Part shown: positions 1 to 5,078 of the stretch, in pieces
Numbering within the stretch: the stretch's first letter is position 1
Layout of the letters: every line of letters begins with the position of its first letter
Assembly (NCBI GenBank): GCA_020860885.1
Contig: JAJBTS010000105.1
Location: 1 to 5,078, forward strand
DNA: 5,078 bases
Origin: Bacteroidales bacterium
Lineage (GTDB): Bacteria; Bacteroidota; Bacteroidia; Bacteroidales; Azobacteroidaceae
Direction: 5' to 3'
Program-made: the position numbers and the translations under genes
The notes under the pieces: generated by a model
Seen by the model: only the letters and a program-made list of their open reading frames with translations
Told to the model about the DNA's origin: nothing
Databases searched by the model: none

Positions 1-141
1 AAAGAACTTTCTGCACCTAAATCCCCTAAAGGGAACTTCTTAAACCATTGAAGGTCAATAGCCCCCTTTAGGGGGTTGGGGGCCCAACGATGAAATTATT
101 TACTTTTTGGACTACCTCTTTATTTTTATATTTTTAAATGT
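1..141. other. Intergenic end of the window, downstream of the gene cluster
   Basis: This stretch follows the stop codon of the last minus-strand gene. I see no coding region in it. The half next to the gene (about 90-141) is AT-rich. The distal half (about 15-90) carries GC-rich CCCTAAAGGG-type palindromes, listed separately. No hairpin here is followed on the minus strand by a clear T-run, so a canonical intrinsic terminator for the cluster is not visible inside the window. The GC-rich hairpins could still stop or stabilise the transcript end. Confidence 0.6.
15..87. repeat. Pair of inverted CCCTAAAGGG-type palindromic repeats
   Basis: Two related palindromic units face each other. The left unit (about 15-35) contains CCCCTAAAGGG at 23-33. 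The right unit (about 61-83) contains CCCCCTTTAGGGGG at 62-75 and then TTGGGGGC. Read on the minus strand, the left unit is CCCTTTAGGGG followed by ATTTAGGTGC, which parallels CCCTTTAGGGG followed by GTTGGGGGC in the right unit, so they are diverged inverted copies. Each can form its own hairpin with a 4-base loop. Bases 76-87 also form TTGGG/CCCAA, an alternative fold. The base composition contrasts sharply with the AT-rich surroundings. This resembles dispersed REP-like intergenic repeats, but dispersal cannot be judged from one window. Confidence 0.55.
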
Positions 142-714
142 TTATTTCTTCTTCAGCAAAGGATGAAAATGGTGTTTTTCCCATGTTTTCATGGTAAAAA
201 TACCTTTTTGTTTATGACGGATATCTTCAATCAGATAAAAAGCAGAAGAATCGAATGAGGTGATCAGGTCGATAGCGTTGTCCAAATCTTTCCGACTGAT
301 GACAATTTCAATTATATGTACCTGGGAGATAGCTCCTTCTCCTCTTATCAGTGTAGCGCCGATATTTTTCTTATTGAGCTTTTTAAGTAGTTCGCTGGCC
401 TCTTTTTTCGTATAAACCCGGAGAAGCTGGTATCCGAAAGCAATTTTATTTTCAACCAGTATTCCTACGAAATTTCCTGCAGCGTAACCTCCCGCATAAG
501 CCAGATAAGCAATCAGGTTATTGGCATGGGAAAAGATCTGGGAAATAATAACCACCCAGATAAATACTTCAAAAAATCCGACGATCGGGGCTTTGTATCT
601 TTCACCTTTCGATACAAAAATGATCCGTAATGTACCTAAGGTAACATCACATATACGGCCAAAAAATATAACTACAGGGAGTAGCCACGGATAAGTCTCA
701 AAAATAGGGAACAT
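142..714 (-). CDS. UPF0316 family membrane protein (DUF5698 + DUF2179)
   Basis: A 190-residue integral membrane protein of the UPF0316 family, the usual length for that group. The N-terminal half fits DUF5698: three hydrophobic segments at about residues 8-20, 43-62 and 66-87, with conserved-looking stretches GRICDVTLGTLRIIFVSKG (19-37), GFFEVFIWVV (46-55) and AGGYAAGNFVGILVENK (74-90). The C-terminal half (about 105-172) fits a soluble DUF2179 domain, ending in the typical AFYLIEDIRHKQKGIF pattern (158-173). A basic tail ends in three lysines. The molecular function is unknown. DUF2179 also forms the C-terminus of YitT-type membrane proteins and is suspected of ligand sensing, which is family knowledge rather than something seen here. 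The start lies 6 bp after the stop of the PDZ gene, so the two are probably cotranscribed and perhaps translationally coupled. No Shine-Dalgarno is present, only an A/T-rich leader. Confidence 0.9.
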   Translation of the reverse strand: MFPIFETYPWLLPVVIFFGRICDVTLGTLRIIFVSKGERYKAPIVGFFEVFIWVVIISQIFSHANNLIAYLAYAGGYAAGNFVGILVENKIAFGYQLLRVYTKKEASELLKKLNKKNIGATLIRGEGAISQVHIIEIVISRKDLDNAIDLITSFDSSAFYLIEDIRHKQKGIFTMKTWEKHHFHPLLKKK

Positions 715-720
715 ATTATA

Positions 721-2151
721 TTATCTTATAGTTTCGAAAGATTCTTCATGTTTGATCTGAGGCCATACATTGTATTGGAATTTCTCTTTACCTCTTTTTA
801 TATTAAAAGAGACAACATTGGTTCCGGATGGATTGATGAAAGGCTGGAAATTGAACAGATAAGCGAAGGTTGTCTGGTACACCGGCGATTTGAATGCTTC
901 CGCAATCTCCGGATATTTCAGTTTATCCCAGTAAGCGCAACGCTCGAATCCGTAAGCATTTGTAAACAACGTTTTGAAATCCCGGAATTCAAAGGTATTG
1001 TATATGAATTGTTTGTATTTCTCTTCTGCTTTCTCCAGGCTGGTATCGAATTTGATGTTGTTTATTTTTTCTATTTTATCGTCTTTTCGTATACCTGCAT
1101 TGTATGCCGGTGAATTATCGTCCACTAAAAGGATGGTTTCCATATCATCAAGGTTGTAATTAATACCGGTAGAATTGTATCTCAGGCTTTGATAAAGGAA
1201 TTTTGCCGATTCTTTTGTTTTCGCAAAAGGGAATTGCATCATTATCAAAGGAATATGAAATTTGCAATAATTATCCATCCCGTAGTTACTCTTTAAAAAC
1301 TCATTGGATTCACTTTCCCATACCACGATTAAATTGGTAGGGGTAGACTTTTTATAATCCACCAGGCGTATTCCGAGTTTCAGGGAATATTCCGCCTGAT
1401 TCAGGGAAACGGCAGGGTCGTCGTAAATAGGCAGATATTCCATTTTCTTTGTATGAACGTTGTATCTGCACGCCACAGACAATTTTTTGCCTTCATTCGG
1501 ACGGTAATTCTGATTGTAATTGTAAGAATAATAAGTATGAATGATCAGGTCCGGATTGCTGGACGTGAACTCAAGCCCTTTTTCTTCCAGTGCGGCGCGG
1601 ATGTTTTGATTGATGGTATTTTCCAGCTCCATATTATCGTTACTGGAATTTCCAAAACTAAAAGTTTTGTAGTTCAGGATATCTTCTTCCGTACTCATTG
1701 TGGTCCGGAAAGGACATACGAAAGATCTTTTCTGAATGTCTTCCAGACTGTAAAAAGCGTAGGAACTGGCCAGGTCTTTTTCTGTAATCCGGTTGCTGTA
1801 CGCGCATTTTTTTGTTAAGGTTACTTCTTTGTTTTTTACATTCAGATTACTGAATGTAAGGCGGATCTGGTCTTCATTTACATCGTGCATCCATTCGTCA
1901 ACAACTTCCAGTTTTTCTCCCTCCGTATTATTATCATTGATTTTCTCAATGATATCGTTGGGTTTCAGACCGGCTTCAGCAGCAGAGCTCAATGGGGTTA
2001 CGGATAAAATGACAGGTTTGTGGTGTCCCCAACTTTCCTGCTGGCTCATCTCATACGTAAAACCATACGTACAATGATATTGTAAGGGCGTCTGGGCCCA
2101 TGCCATTAAGGAGATACTGAAAAGAATTGTGATGATGTTGAACTTTTTCAT
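721..2151 (-). CDS. Exported PDZ-DUF4136-PDZ protein
   Basis: A 476-residue protein with a Sec signal peptide: MKK, a hydrophobic core at about 5-17, and a likely signal peptidase I site after AWA (17-19). No lipobox cysteine is present, so a soluble periplasmic location is more likely than a lipoprotein. Residues about 27-115 form a PDZ domain (SAAEAGLKPNDIIEKIN, 56-72). Residues about 155-308 look like DUF4136: YKTFSF near 161-166, a helix with an NPDLIIH turn at 199-205, then GIRLVDY...VVWESES at 260-282 and a closing IPLIMMQFPF. A second PDZ starts near 328 (SPAYNAGIRKDDKIEKIN, 347-364), but about 70 residues separate its helix region from its apparent last strand (about 445-458). No protease catalytic domain is visible. 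It is probably an envelope scaffold or peptide-binding protein of unknown role. It starts 11 bp after the PLP enzyme gene, suggesting one operon. Confidence 0.85.
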   Translation of the reverse strand: MKKFNIITILFSISLMAWAQTPLQYHCTYGFTYEMSQQESWGHHKPVILSVTPLSSAAEAGLKPNDIIEKINDNNTEGEKLEVVDEWMHDVNEDQIRLTFSNLNVKNKEVTLTKKCAYSNRITEKDLASSYAFYSLEDIQKRSFVCPFRTTMSTEEDILNYKTFSFGNSSNDNMELENTINQNIRAALEEKGLEFTSSNPDLIIHTYYSYNYNQNYRPNEGKKLSVACRYNVHTKKMEYLPIYDDPAVSLNQAEYSLKLGIRLVDYKKSTPTNLIVVWESESNEFLKSNYGMDNYCKFHIPLIMMQFPFAKTKESAKFLYQSLRYNSTGINYNLDDMETILLVDDNSPAYNAGIRKDDKIEKINNIKFDTSLEKAEEKYKQFIYNTFEFRDFKTLFTNAYGFERCAYWDKLKYPEIAEAFKSPVYQTTFAYLFNFQPFINPSGTNVVSFNIKRGKEKFQYNVWPQIKHEESFETIR

Positions 2152-2162
2152 ATAAATCGTTA

Positions 2163-3365
2163 TTAAAGTGCTTGTAATATATCGTTTTTTAATTCTTCAA
2201 AATCTTCCAGTCCCACAGATAAACGCAGTAAATTGTCCGGCACATCGACCATGCGTTTGTATTCATCCGCCAAAGGTCCGTAAATAGTAGAAAGCGGGTG
2301 GATAATCAAAGAACAATTATCAAAGAGATTGGTTGCTCTTTTGATGATTTTTAATTTATTTATAAAAGCGTAGCAAGCTTCTTTGTCTTTCATACAAAAA
2401 GTGAGCATGGATCCGGGACGATCGCCGAACTGTTTCCGGCTGATCGTATAAAAAGGATTATCAACCAATCCTGTATAATTTACAGAGACTATTCCGGGAA
2501 CTGTTTCAAGATATTCTGCTAATTGTTTGCAGGTTCCGGAACTTTTCTGAAAACGCAAAGATAAAGTTTCCAAGCCCAGGTTTTGCATATAAGCTGTGTG
2601 AGGAGACATATAAGCTCCCGTATTACGTATGATCTCCGCCCGTAATTTGTGTATGAAAGCTTTAGGACCTTTGCTTTTAGCCAACTCCTGCAAACGGAGG
2701 CTTTTTGACCAGTCGAAATTCTCATGATCGAGGATCAATCCTCCAATGGTTGTACCTCCACCGGATAAATATTTCGTACTGGAAACAACTTCTATATCTA
2801 TATCAAAGTTCGATGCACAAAATTCTGGCCACGGAACGATAGTGGAATCGACTATAAAGGGAACATTTTTGCTGTGTGCGATAGATGCCAGTGATTGAAG
2901 ATCCACAACCTCCATGTGAGGATTGGTAATTATCTCTGTAAATACAGCACAAGTTTTGTCGTCAATCCTGCTTTTGACTTCTTCTTCATCCAATAAGTTA
3001 CAAAATCTCACTTCCACTCCAAAAGCTTTTAGGGTGAAAAGGAATAGAGAAAAGGTATTTCCAAATAAATGTGGAGAAGTAACTATGTTTGATCCACTGG
3101 ATGCCAGAGTCATAAATACGTTGGATATGGCGGCCATACCTGATGAAACCGCAAGAACATTTTTAGCTCCGCTTATTTGTTGTATATTTAACTCAAACGC
3201 TTCAACGGTGGGATTAGATATACGTGAATACGTATGTTTTCCCGACTTACCCAGAAACGCTTCTTCCATCTCCTCAGCACTATCAAACTCAAAAGCTGCA
3301 CCTTCATAGATAGGTACAGCAATTGACCCGTGATTATCTTTCTGTTTTTGTATTCTTTTCAACAT
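2163..3365 (-). CDS. Cys/Met-metabolism PLP-dependent enzyme, O-acetylhomoserine sulfhydrylase-like
   Basis: A 400-residue cytoplasmic fold-type I PLP enzyme of the transsulfuration (gamma) family. Visible landmarks: YSRISNPT (46-53), whose Tyr and Arg bind the PLP phosphate of the partner subunit in this family; SSGMAAI (74-80); Asp173 in VDSTIVP, which pairs with the pyridine nitrogen; Lys198 in SSTKYLSGGGTTIGG, the Schiff-base lysine; and Arg381 in LLRLSVGLED, which binds substrate carboxylate. The stretch TGAYMSPHTAYMQNLGLETLSLR (249-271) most resembles O-acetylhomoserine sulfhydrylases. The ring-stacking tyrosine of the family is Phe101 (HLFGNT), and HPLSTIY (356-362) departs from the usual HPAS-T-TH. 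The N-terminus is short, with only about 15 residues before AVPIY. An upstream in-frame TAA with no ATG, GTG or TTG start after it rules out a longer version. Cystathionine gamma-synthase, a gamma/beta-lyase or methionine gamma-lyase activity remains possible, so no gene symbol is given. Confidence 0.88.
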   Translation of the reverse strand: MLKRIQKQKDNHGSIAVPIYEGAAFEFDSAEEMEEAFLGKSGKHTYSRISNPTVEAFELNIQQISGAKNVLAVSSGMAAISNVFMTLASSGSNIVTSPHLFGNTFSLFLFTLKAFGVEVRFCNLLDEEEVKSRIDDKTCAVFTEIITNPHMEVVDLQSLASIAHSKNVPFIVDSTIVPWPEFCASNFDIDIEVVSSTKYLSGGGTTIGGLILDHENFDWSKSLRLQELAKSKGPKAFIHKLRAEIIRNTGAYMSPHTAYMQNLGLETLSLRFQKSSGTCKQLAEYLETVPGIVSVNYTGLVDNPFYTISRKQFGDRPGSMLTFCMKDKEACYAFINKLKIIKRATNLFDNCSLIIHPLSTIYGPLADEYKRMVDVPDNLLRLSVGLEDFEELKNDILQAL

Positions 3366-3377
3366 CTTCGGTAAAAT

Positions 3378-3399
3378 AAAAGTGCAAAGTTACACTTTT
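3378..3399. repeat. Perfect 7-bp inverted repeat in the 35-bp gap between the stress-protein and PLP genes
   Basis: AAAAGTG (3378-3384) and CACTTTT (3393-3399) are exact inverted copies around an 8-base loop (3385-3392). The element nearly fills the intergenic gap. It could be a protein-binding operator over the promoter, or a weak RNA hairpin at the end of the stress-protein transcript. The stem has only two G-C pairs, so a strong terminator is unlikely. Confidence 0.6.
3385..3392 (-). promoter_or_regulatory. Bacteroidota-type -7 promoter element for the PLP-PDZ-UPF0316 genes
   Basis: On the minus strand the bases read TAACTTTG, an exact match to the TAnnTTTG -7 element recognised by the primary sigma factor of Bacteroides and relatives. 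It lies 19 bp before the PLP gene ATG, which would give a leader of roughly 12-15 nt. No exact TTTG -33 partner is present at the usual spacing in the end of the upstream gene. The element coincides exactly with the loop of the inverted repeat at 3378-3399. Confidence 0.45.
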
Positions 3400-3400
3400 T

Positions 3401-4516
3401 TTAGGAACGAAGTGCTAATATGGGAGTATCCGTATGAAATAACATCCTCCTTGCCATACTCGGATTGAACAACCGGGCAAAAATATTTCTCTTATGTGTG
3501 GAAAGGGAGATAATATCGATTTTATTGTCGCGAATAAATTTTTCCATATTGGAATCAAAATCATTACCATCGATGATGTCGTAGTGTATGGATGTTACCG
3601 GATACTGTTTAGCGAAATACTCTTTTATGCCGGCCAGTTTGATTTCATTCCATGCGTCTTCCTGTTTTTGTGTAATATGGAAAAGATAATATTCTATTTG
3701 ATAAGGTTGAAATATTTTGAATAAAGAATCTACGATGATCAGATCTTTCTGGTCGAAACTGGTTCCGAAGGCAATGCGTTTTACTTCGGAAAAGGAAGAG
3801 AAACGTGTTTTTTCCGGTATTGCGAATAGCGGAACTTTTACCATGTCCAGTACTTCAGCCGTAACACTACCGATCAGATCCAGGTCTTTCTGATTCTTAC
3901 CCCGTGTTCCCATAATAATAAGTGTCGGTTTATATTCATTGCTGTAATTGACGATTTCTTCCTCAGGAAGACCATTTCTCAGTATGGTGGTAAATTTTAC
4001 ATCCGGACATTCTCCTTTACTGATTTTTTCCCGGACTTGTTTTGCAAATTTATTCAGTTCTTTTTCTGCTTCATTCTGAAGAAGAATGGACTCTTCTTCA
4101 TTTAAGGTCTGGTAAGAAAATGAATCTCCAAGTGTAGAAGGAAAAAACGGGGTGAAGAATGCGTGTAGAATAACGATTTCAGCACCAATCTCTTTAGCAA
4201 AGTTAAATCCTAACGTGCAGGCATTGATAGAATAATCCGAAAAGTCTACGGGGATGAGTATTTTAGGAGTTTGTTTTTCTTCTGCTTTTTTCTCTGTTTT
4301 ATTTTCATCTTTGAATAATTCGGTGTCTTCGATGAATTTCAACGCCCGCGGTAAATCGCTTTCTTTAATTCTTACCCGGACACCCGACGAAACTACCGGT
4401 TGAATGAGATTGACATTGTGCAGGTAGACTTCAATTCCTTCACTTTCCAGCATTGTTTTGAGAATTTGAGCCTTTTGGTAGGTATGAATGGCTAAAGTAA
4501 CTAATTTATCTTCCAT
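3401..4516 (-). CDS. Tandem universal stress protein with N-terminal DUF2007-like domain
   Basis: A 371-residue cytoplasmic protein in three parts. Residues 1-67 resemble the DUF2007 'putative signal transducing protein' fold: LVTLAIHTYQKAQILKTMLE, then GIEVYLHN, and VRVRIKESDLPRALKFIED. A charged Lys/Glu linker (68-82) follows. The first USP domain (84-234) begins KILIPVDFSD, with Asp91 at the nucleotide position, and ends with Gly203-Arg-Gly206 and Gly216-Ser217, which fits the ATP-binding pattern G-2x-G-9x-G-S exactly. The second USP domain (about 245-371) keeps the fold, but its equivalent loop (LSTHKRNIFARLFNPSMARR, 338-357) lacks the glycines, so nucleotide binding there is unlikely. 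In the family, ATP-binding USPs act as stress or energy-state sensors; the target here is unknown. The start is the ATG with a 127-bp upstream gap; its A/T-rich leader has no Shine-Dalgarno. Confidence 0.9.
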   Translation of the reverse strand: MEDKLVTLAIHTYQKAQILKTMLESEGIEVYLHNVNLIQPVVSSGVRVRIKESDLPRALKFIEDTELFKDENKTEKKAEEKQTPKILIPVDFSDYSINACTLGFNFAKEIGAEIVILHAFFTPFFPSTLGDSFSYQTLNEEESILLQNEAEKELNKFAKQVREKISKGECPDVKFTTILRNGLPEEEIVNYSNEYKPTLIIMGTRGKNQKDLDLIGSVTAEVLDMVKVPLFAIPEKTRFSSFSEVKRIAFGTSFDQKDLIIVDSLFKIFQPYQIEYYLFHITQKQEDAWNEIKLAGIKEYFAKQYPVTSIHYDIIDGNDFDSNMEKFIRDNKIDIISLSTHKRNIFARLFNPSMARRMLFHTDTPILALRS

Positions 4517-4555
4517 GGTAAATAAGGATTTTAAGAATTATATTAAATTAATAAG

Positions 4556-4563
4556 CAAATAGA
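4556..4563 (-). promoter_or_regulatory. Possible -7 promoter element for the stress-protein gene
   Basis: The minus strand reads TCTATTTG, one mismatch from TAnnTTTG, about 39 bp before the stress-protein ATG. There is no TTTG at the expected -33 spacing; the nearest is a TTG ahead of a T-run at too short a distance. The position is sensible, but the match is weak. Confidence 0.22.
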
Positions 4564-4571
4564 TCTTGTAT

Positions 4572-4619
4572 AAAAAACAAGAATTAAGAACTAAAGGTTC
4601 ATCTCCTCCATATTCTTAA
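4572..4619 (-). terminator. Weak terminator-like hairpin after the HTH gene
   Basis: TTAAGAA and TTCTTAA (4613-4619 and 4584-4590 in transcript order) form a perfect 7-bp stem around a 22-base loop, followed on the minus strand by a run of six T (4577-4572) after a 6-base spacer. It lies 24 bp past the HTH gene stop. The stem has only one G-C pair and the loop is large, so termination efficiency is doubtful. Confidence 0.25.
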
Positions 4620-4643
4620 CTCTCGGTTTTTGTTTCTTTGTTT

Positions 4644-4922
4644 TTAGACGTTCGCCGAAACTGTGGAAACATTGTGATTGGATTCTCCCAAAATAATAAG
4701 CGCTTTTTCTAAGATACTAGGGTCATCTAACATCACAATACCACCGTCCGGACCTGGTTCTATATGAATGCCGCCGCCATTTCCTGTGCTTTGATTTACT
4801 CCGCCGAAATAATTTCTTACCGTTTCTACAGGGAGTCCTAACTCTTCTGCAATTCGGCGGATACTACCATCAGGTAACTGGTCTTTAATTCTACGAAGTT
4901 CATTAAAAGTTACTGTTTTCAT
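4644..4922 (-). CDS. Small HTH DNA-binding protein, conserved Bacteroidales type
   Basis: A 92-residue protein. Residues about 6-40 form a compact helical unit with a helix-turn-helix: GSIRRIAEELG (19-29) as the first helix and turn, PVETVRNYF (31-39) as the recognition helix. This resembles short HTH units in which a helix tests whether transcription can proceed (LacI-like 'xxIAxxLGxxxxTV'). It is followed by a glycine-rich stretch (GGVNQSTGNGGGIHIEPGPDGG, 40-61), an acidic turn (MLDDPS) and a final helix (ILEKALIIL, 70-78), perhaps for dimerisation, with a polar tail. I recognise the protein type as widespread in Bacteroidales, usually annotated only as a DNA-binding protein; no regulon is known to me. 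It is the first gene of the minus-strand set and is separated by 127 bp from the next, so it is probably monocistronic. A palindrome 20 bp ahead of the start suggests possible self-regulation. Confidence 0.82.
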   Translation of the reverse strand: MKTVTFNELRRIKDQLPDGSIRRIAEELGLPVETVRNYFGGVNQSTGNGGGIHIEPGPDGGIVMLDDPSILEKALIILGESNHNVSTVSANV

Positions 4923-4942
4923 GGAATTTATTATTTAAAGCG

Positions 4943-4955
4943 TTATTACTAATAA
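4943..4955. promoter_or_regulatory. Odd palindrome ahead of the HTH gene, candidate operator
   Basis: TTATTA-C-TAATAA is a perfect 6-bp inverted repeat around one central base, centred 27 bp before the HTH start codon. It sits inside a wider 5-bp repeat, AGCGT (4939-4943) and ACGCT (4967-4971). Position and symmetry suit a dimeric regulator, possibly the adjacent HTH protein. In AT-rich DNA such symmetry can arise by chance. Confidence 0.35.
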
Positions 4956-5002
4956 TATTTTGATTCACGCTACTAACTTATAAAAAAATCCGGCACTATC
5001 CA

Positions 5003-5022
5003 ATTTATTTGTATAAATAAAT
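5003..5022. repeat. Perfect 8-bp AT-only inverted repeat
   Basis: ATTTATTT (5003-5010) and AAATAAAT (5015-5022) are exact inverted copies around GTAT. With the 12-codon minus-strand open stretch ending in TAA at 5040-5042, it could lie at the end of an upstream minus-strand gene; alternatively it is an operator. No G-C pairs are in the stem, so it would be a poor RNA terminator. Confidence 0.4.
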
Positions 5023-5078
5023 GTTATAAACTTTTTTATTTATGTGTGAAGGTAATGAACAATTTGGTTGTCAAGTAG

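Larger units (their letters stand above)
4517..4643. other. 127-bp intergenic region between the HTH gene and the stress-protein gene
   Basis: AT-rich and non-coding as far as I can see. It is long enough to separate two transcription units. On the minus strand it holds a terminator-like hairpin near the HTH gene end (4572-4619), then a small inverted repeat CTTGT/ACAAG (4565-4569 and 4577-4581), then a possible promoter for the stress-protein gene near 4556-4563. Confidence 0.5.
4923..5078. other. AT-rich upstream region of the HTH gene
   Basis: This holds two palindromes (4943-4955 and 5003-5022) but no supported gene. No CAAAnnTA is present, so the HTH gene has no exact TAnnTTTG promoter here. 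Short open stretches run into the window edge on both strands: plus from an ATG at 5042 (12 codons to the edge), minus ending in a TAA at 5040-5042 (12 codons from the edge). Either could be the tip of a neighbouring gene, but neither can be supported. Confidence 0.45.

Noticed and set aside
62..75. Intrinsic terminator formed by CCCCC/GGGGG after the UPF0316 gene
   Set aside because: No T-run follows the stem on either strand, and the same unit recurs nearby in inverted form, so a repeat element explains it better.
15..87. CRISPR-like array from the repeated CCCTAAAGGG units
   Set aside because: Only two diverged, inverted copies are present with no regular spacers or cas genes.
748..1113. 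Plus-strand open frames within the PDZ gene (748-1113, 974-1159, 1453-1818, 1793-2077)
   Set aside because: They lie entirely antisense to a well-supported 476-residue gene with clear domains, and their translations show no recognisable motif.
2519..2725. Minus-strand 68-codon frame within the PLP enzyme gene
   Set aside because: An out-of-frame shadow of the GAYMSPHTAYMQNLGLETLSLR region, which is in frame in the real protein.
2923..3309. Plus-strand 128-codon open frame antisense to the PLP enzyme
   Set aside because: The opposite strand encodes the conserved PLP-binding motifs in frame; this frame has low-complexity Ser-rich content and no motif.
3494..3724. Plus-strand 76-codon frame antisense to the second USP domain
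   Set aside because: It overlaps a gene with a clear USP fold, and nothing supports its expression.
4591..4611. Six-codon minus-strand ORF (ATG to TAG) in the hairpin loop after the HTH gene
   Set aside because: Too short to distinguish from chance. Its GGAGG lies within the ORF rather than ahead of it, and no leader-peptide pattern is visible.
5042..5078. Possible start of a divergent plus-strand gene (ATG at 5042, open to the edge)
   Set aside because: Only 12 codons are visible, with no exact promoter or ribosome-site support, and an equally open minus-strand stretch overlaps it.

Overview
This window reads as ordinary chromosomal DNA from a member of the Bacteroidota, most likely Bacteroidales. 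The evidence is AT-rich DNA with no Shine-Dalgarno sequence directly ahead of any start codon, one match to the Bacteroides-type -7 promoter element (TAnnTTTG), and several protein types familiar from that group: the 92-residue HTH protein, the DUF4136/PDZ exported protein, and a universal stress protein with an extra N-terminal domain. I cannot assign a genus from sequence alone.

All five supported genes lie on the minus strand, so transcription runs from right to left. In that order they are: a small HTH DNA-binding protein (4644-4922); a tandem universal stress protein with an N-terminal DUF2007-like domain (3401-4516); a Cys/Met-metabolism PLP enzyme related to O-acetylhomoserine sulfhydrylase (2163-3365); an exported PDZ-DUF4136-PDZ protein (721-2151); and a DUF5698/DUF2179 (UPF0316) membrane protein (142-714). 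The gaps shrink along this order: 127, 35, 11 and 6 bp. The last three genes are therefore probably one transcript, and the stress protein may feed into it. The first gene is probably a separate unit.

The non-coding parts are short. The right end (4923-5078) is AT-rich and holds two clean palindromes, one just ahead of the HTH gene and one further upstream. The 4517-4643 gap holds a weak terminator-like hairpin and a possible promoter. The 35-bp gap at 3366-3400 is nearly filled by a hairpin whose loop is exactly a TAnnTTTG promoter element. The left end (1-141) carries two inverted copies of a CCCTAAAGGG-type GC-rich repeat, which looks like a dispersed intergenic element.

No obvious shared pathway links the genes. 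The plausible common theme is housekeeping and stress physiology: nucleotide-binding stress protein, sulfur amino acid metabolism, envelope protein and membrane protein. I found no mobile element, CRISPR array, RNA gene, toxin-antitoxin pair or defence system. The points worth a second look are subtle: altered cofactor-pocket residues in the PLP enzyme, asymmetric degeneration of the two USP domains, a PDZ domain with a large insertion, and the promoter/hairpin overlap.
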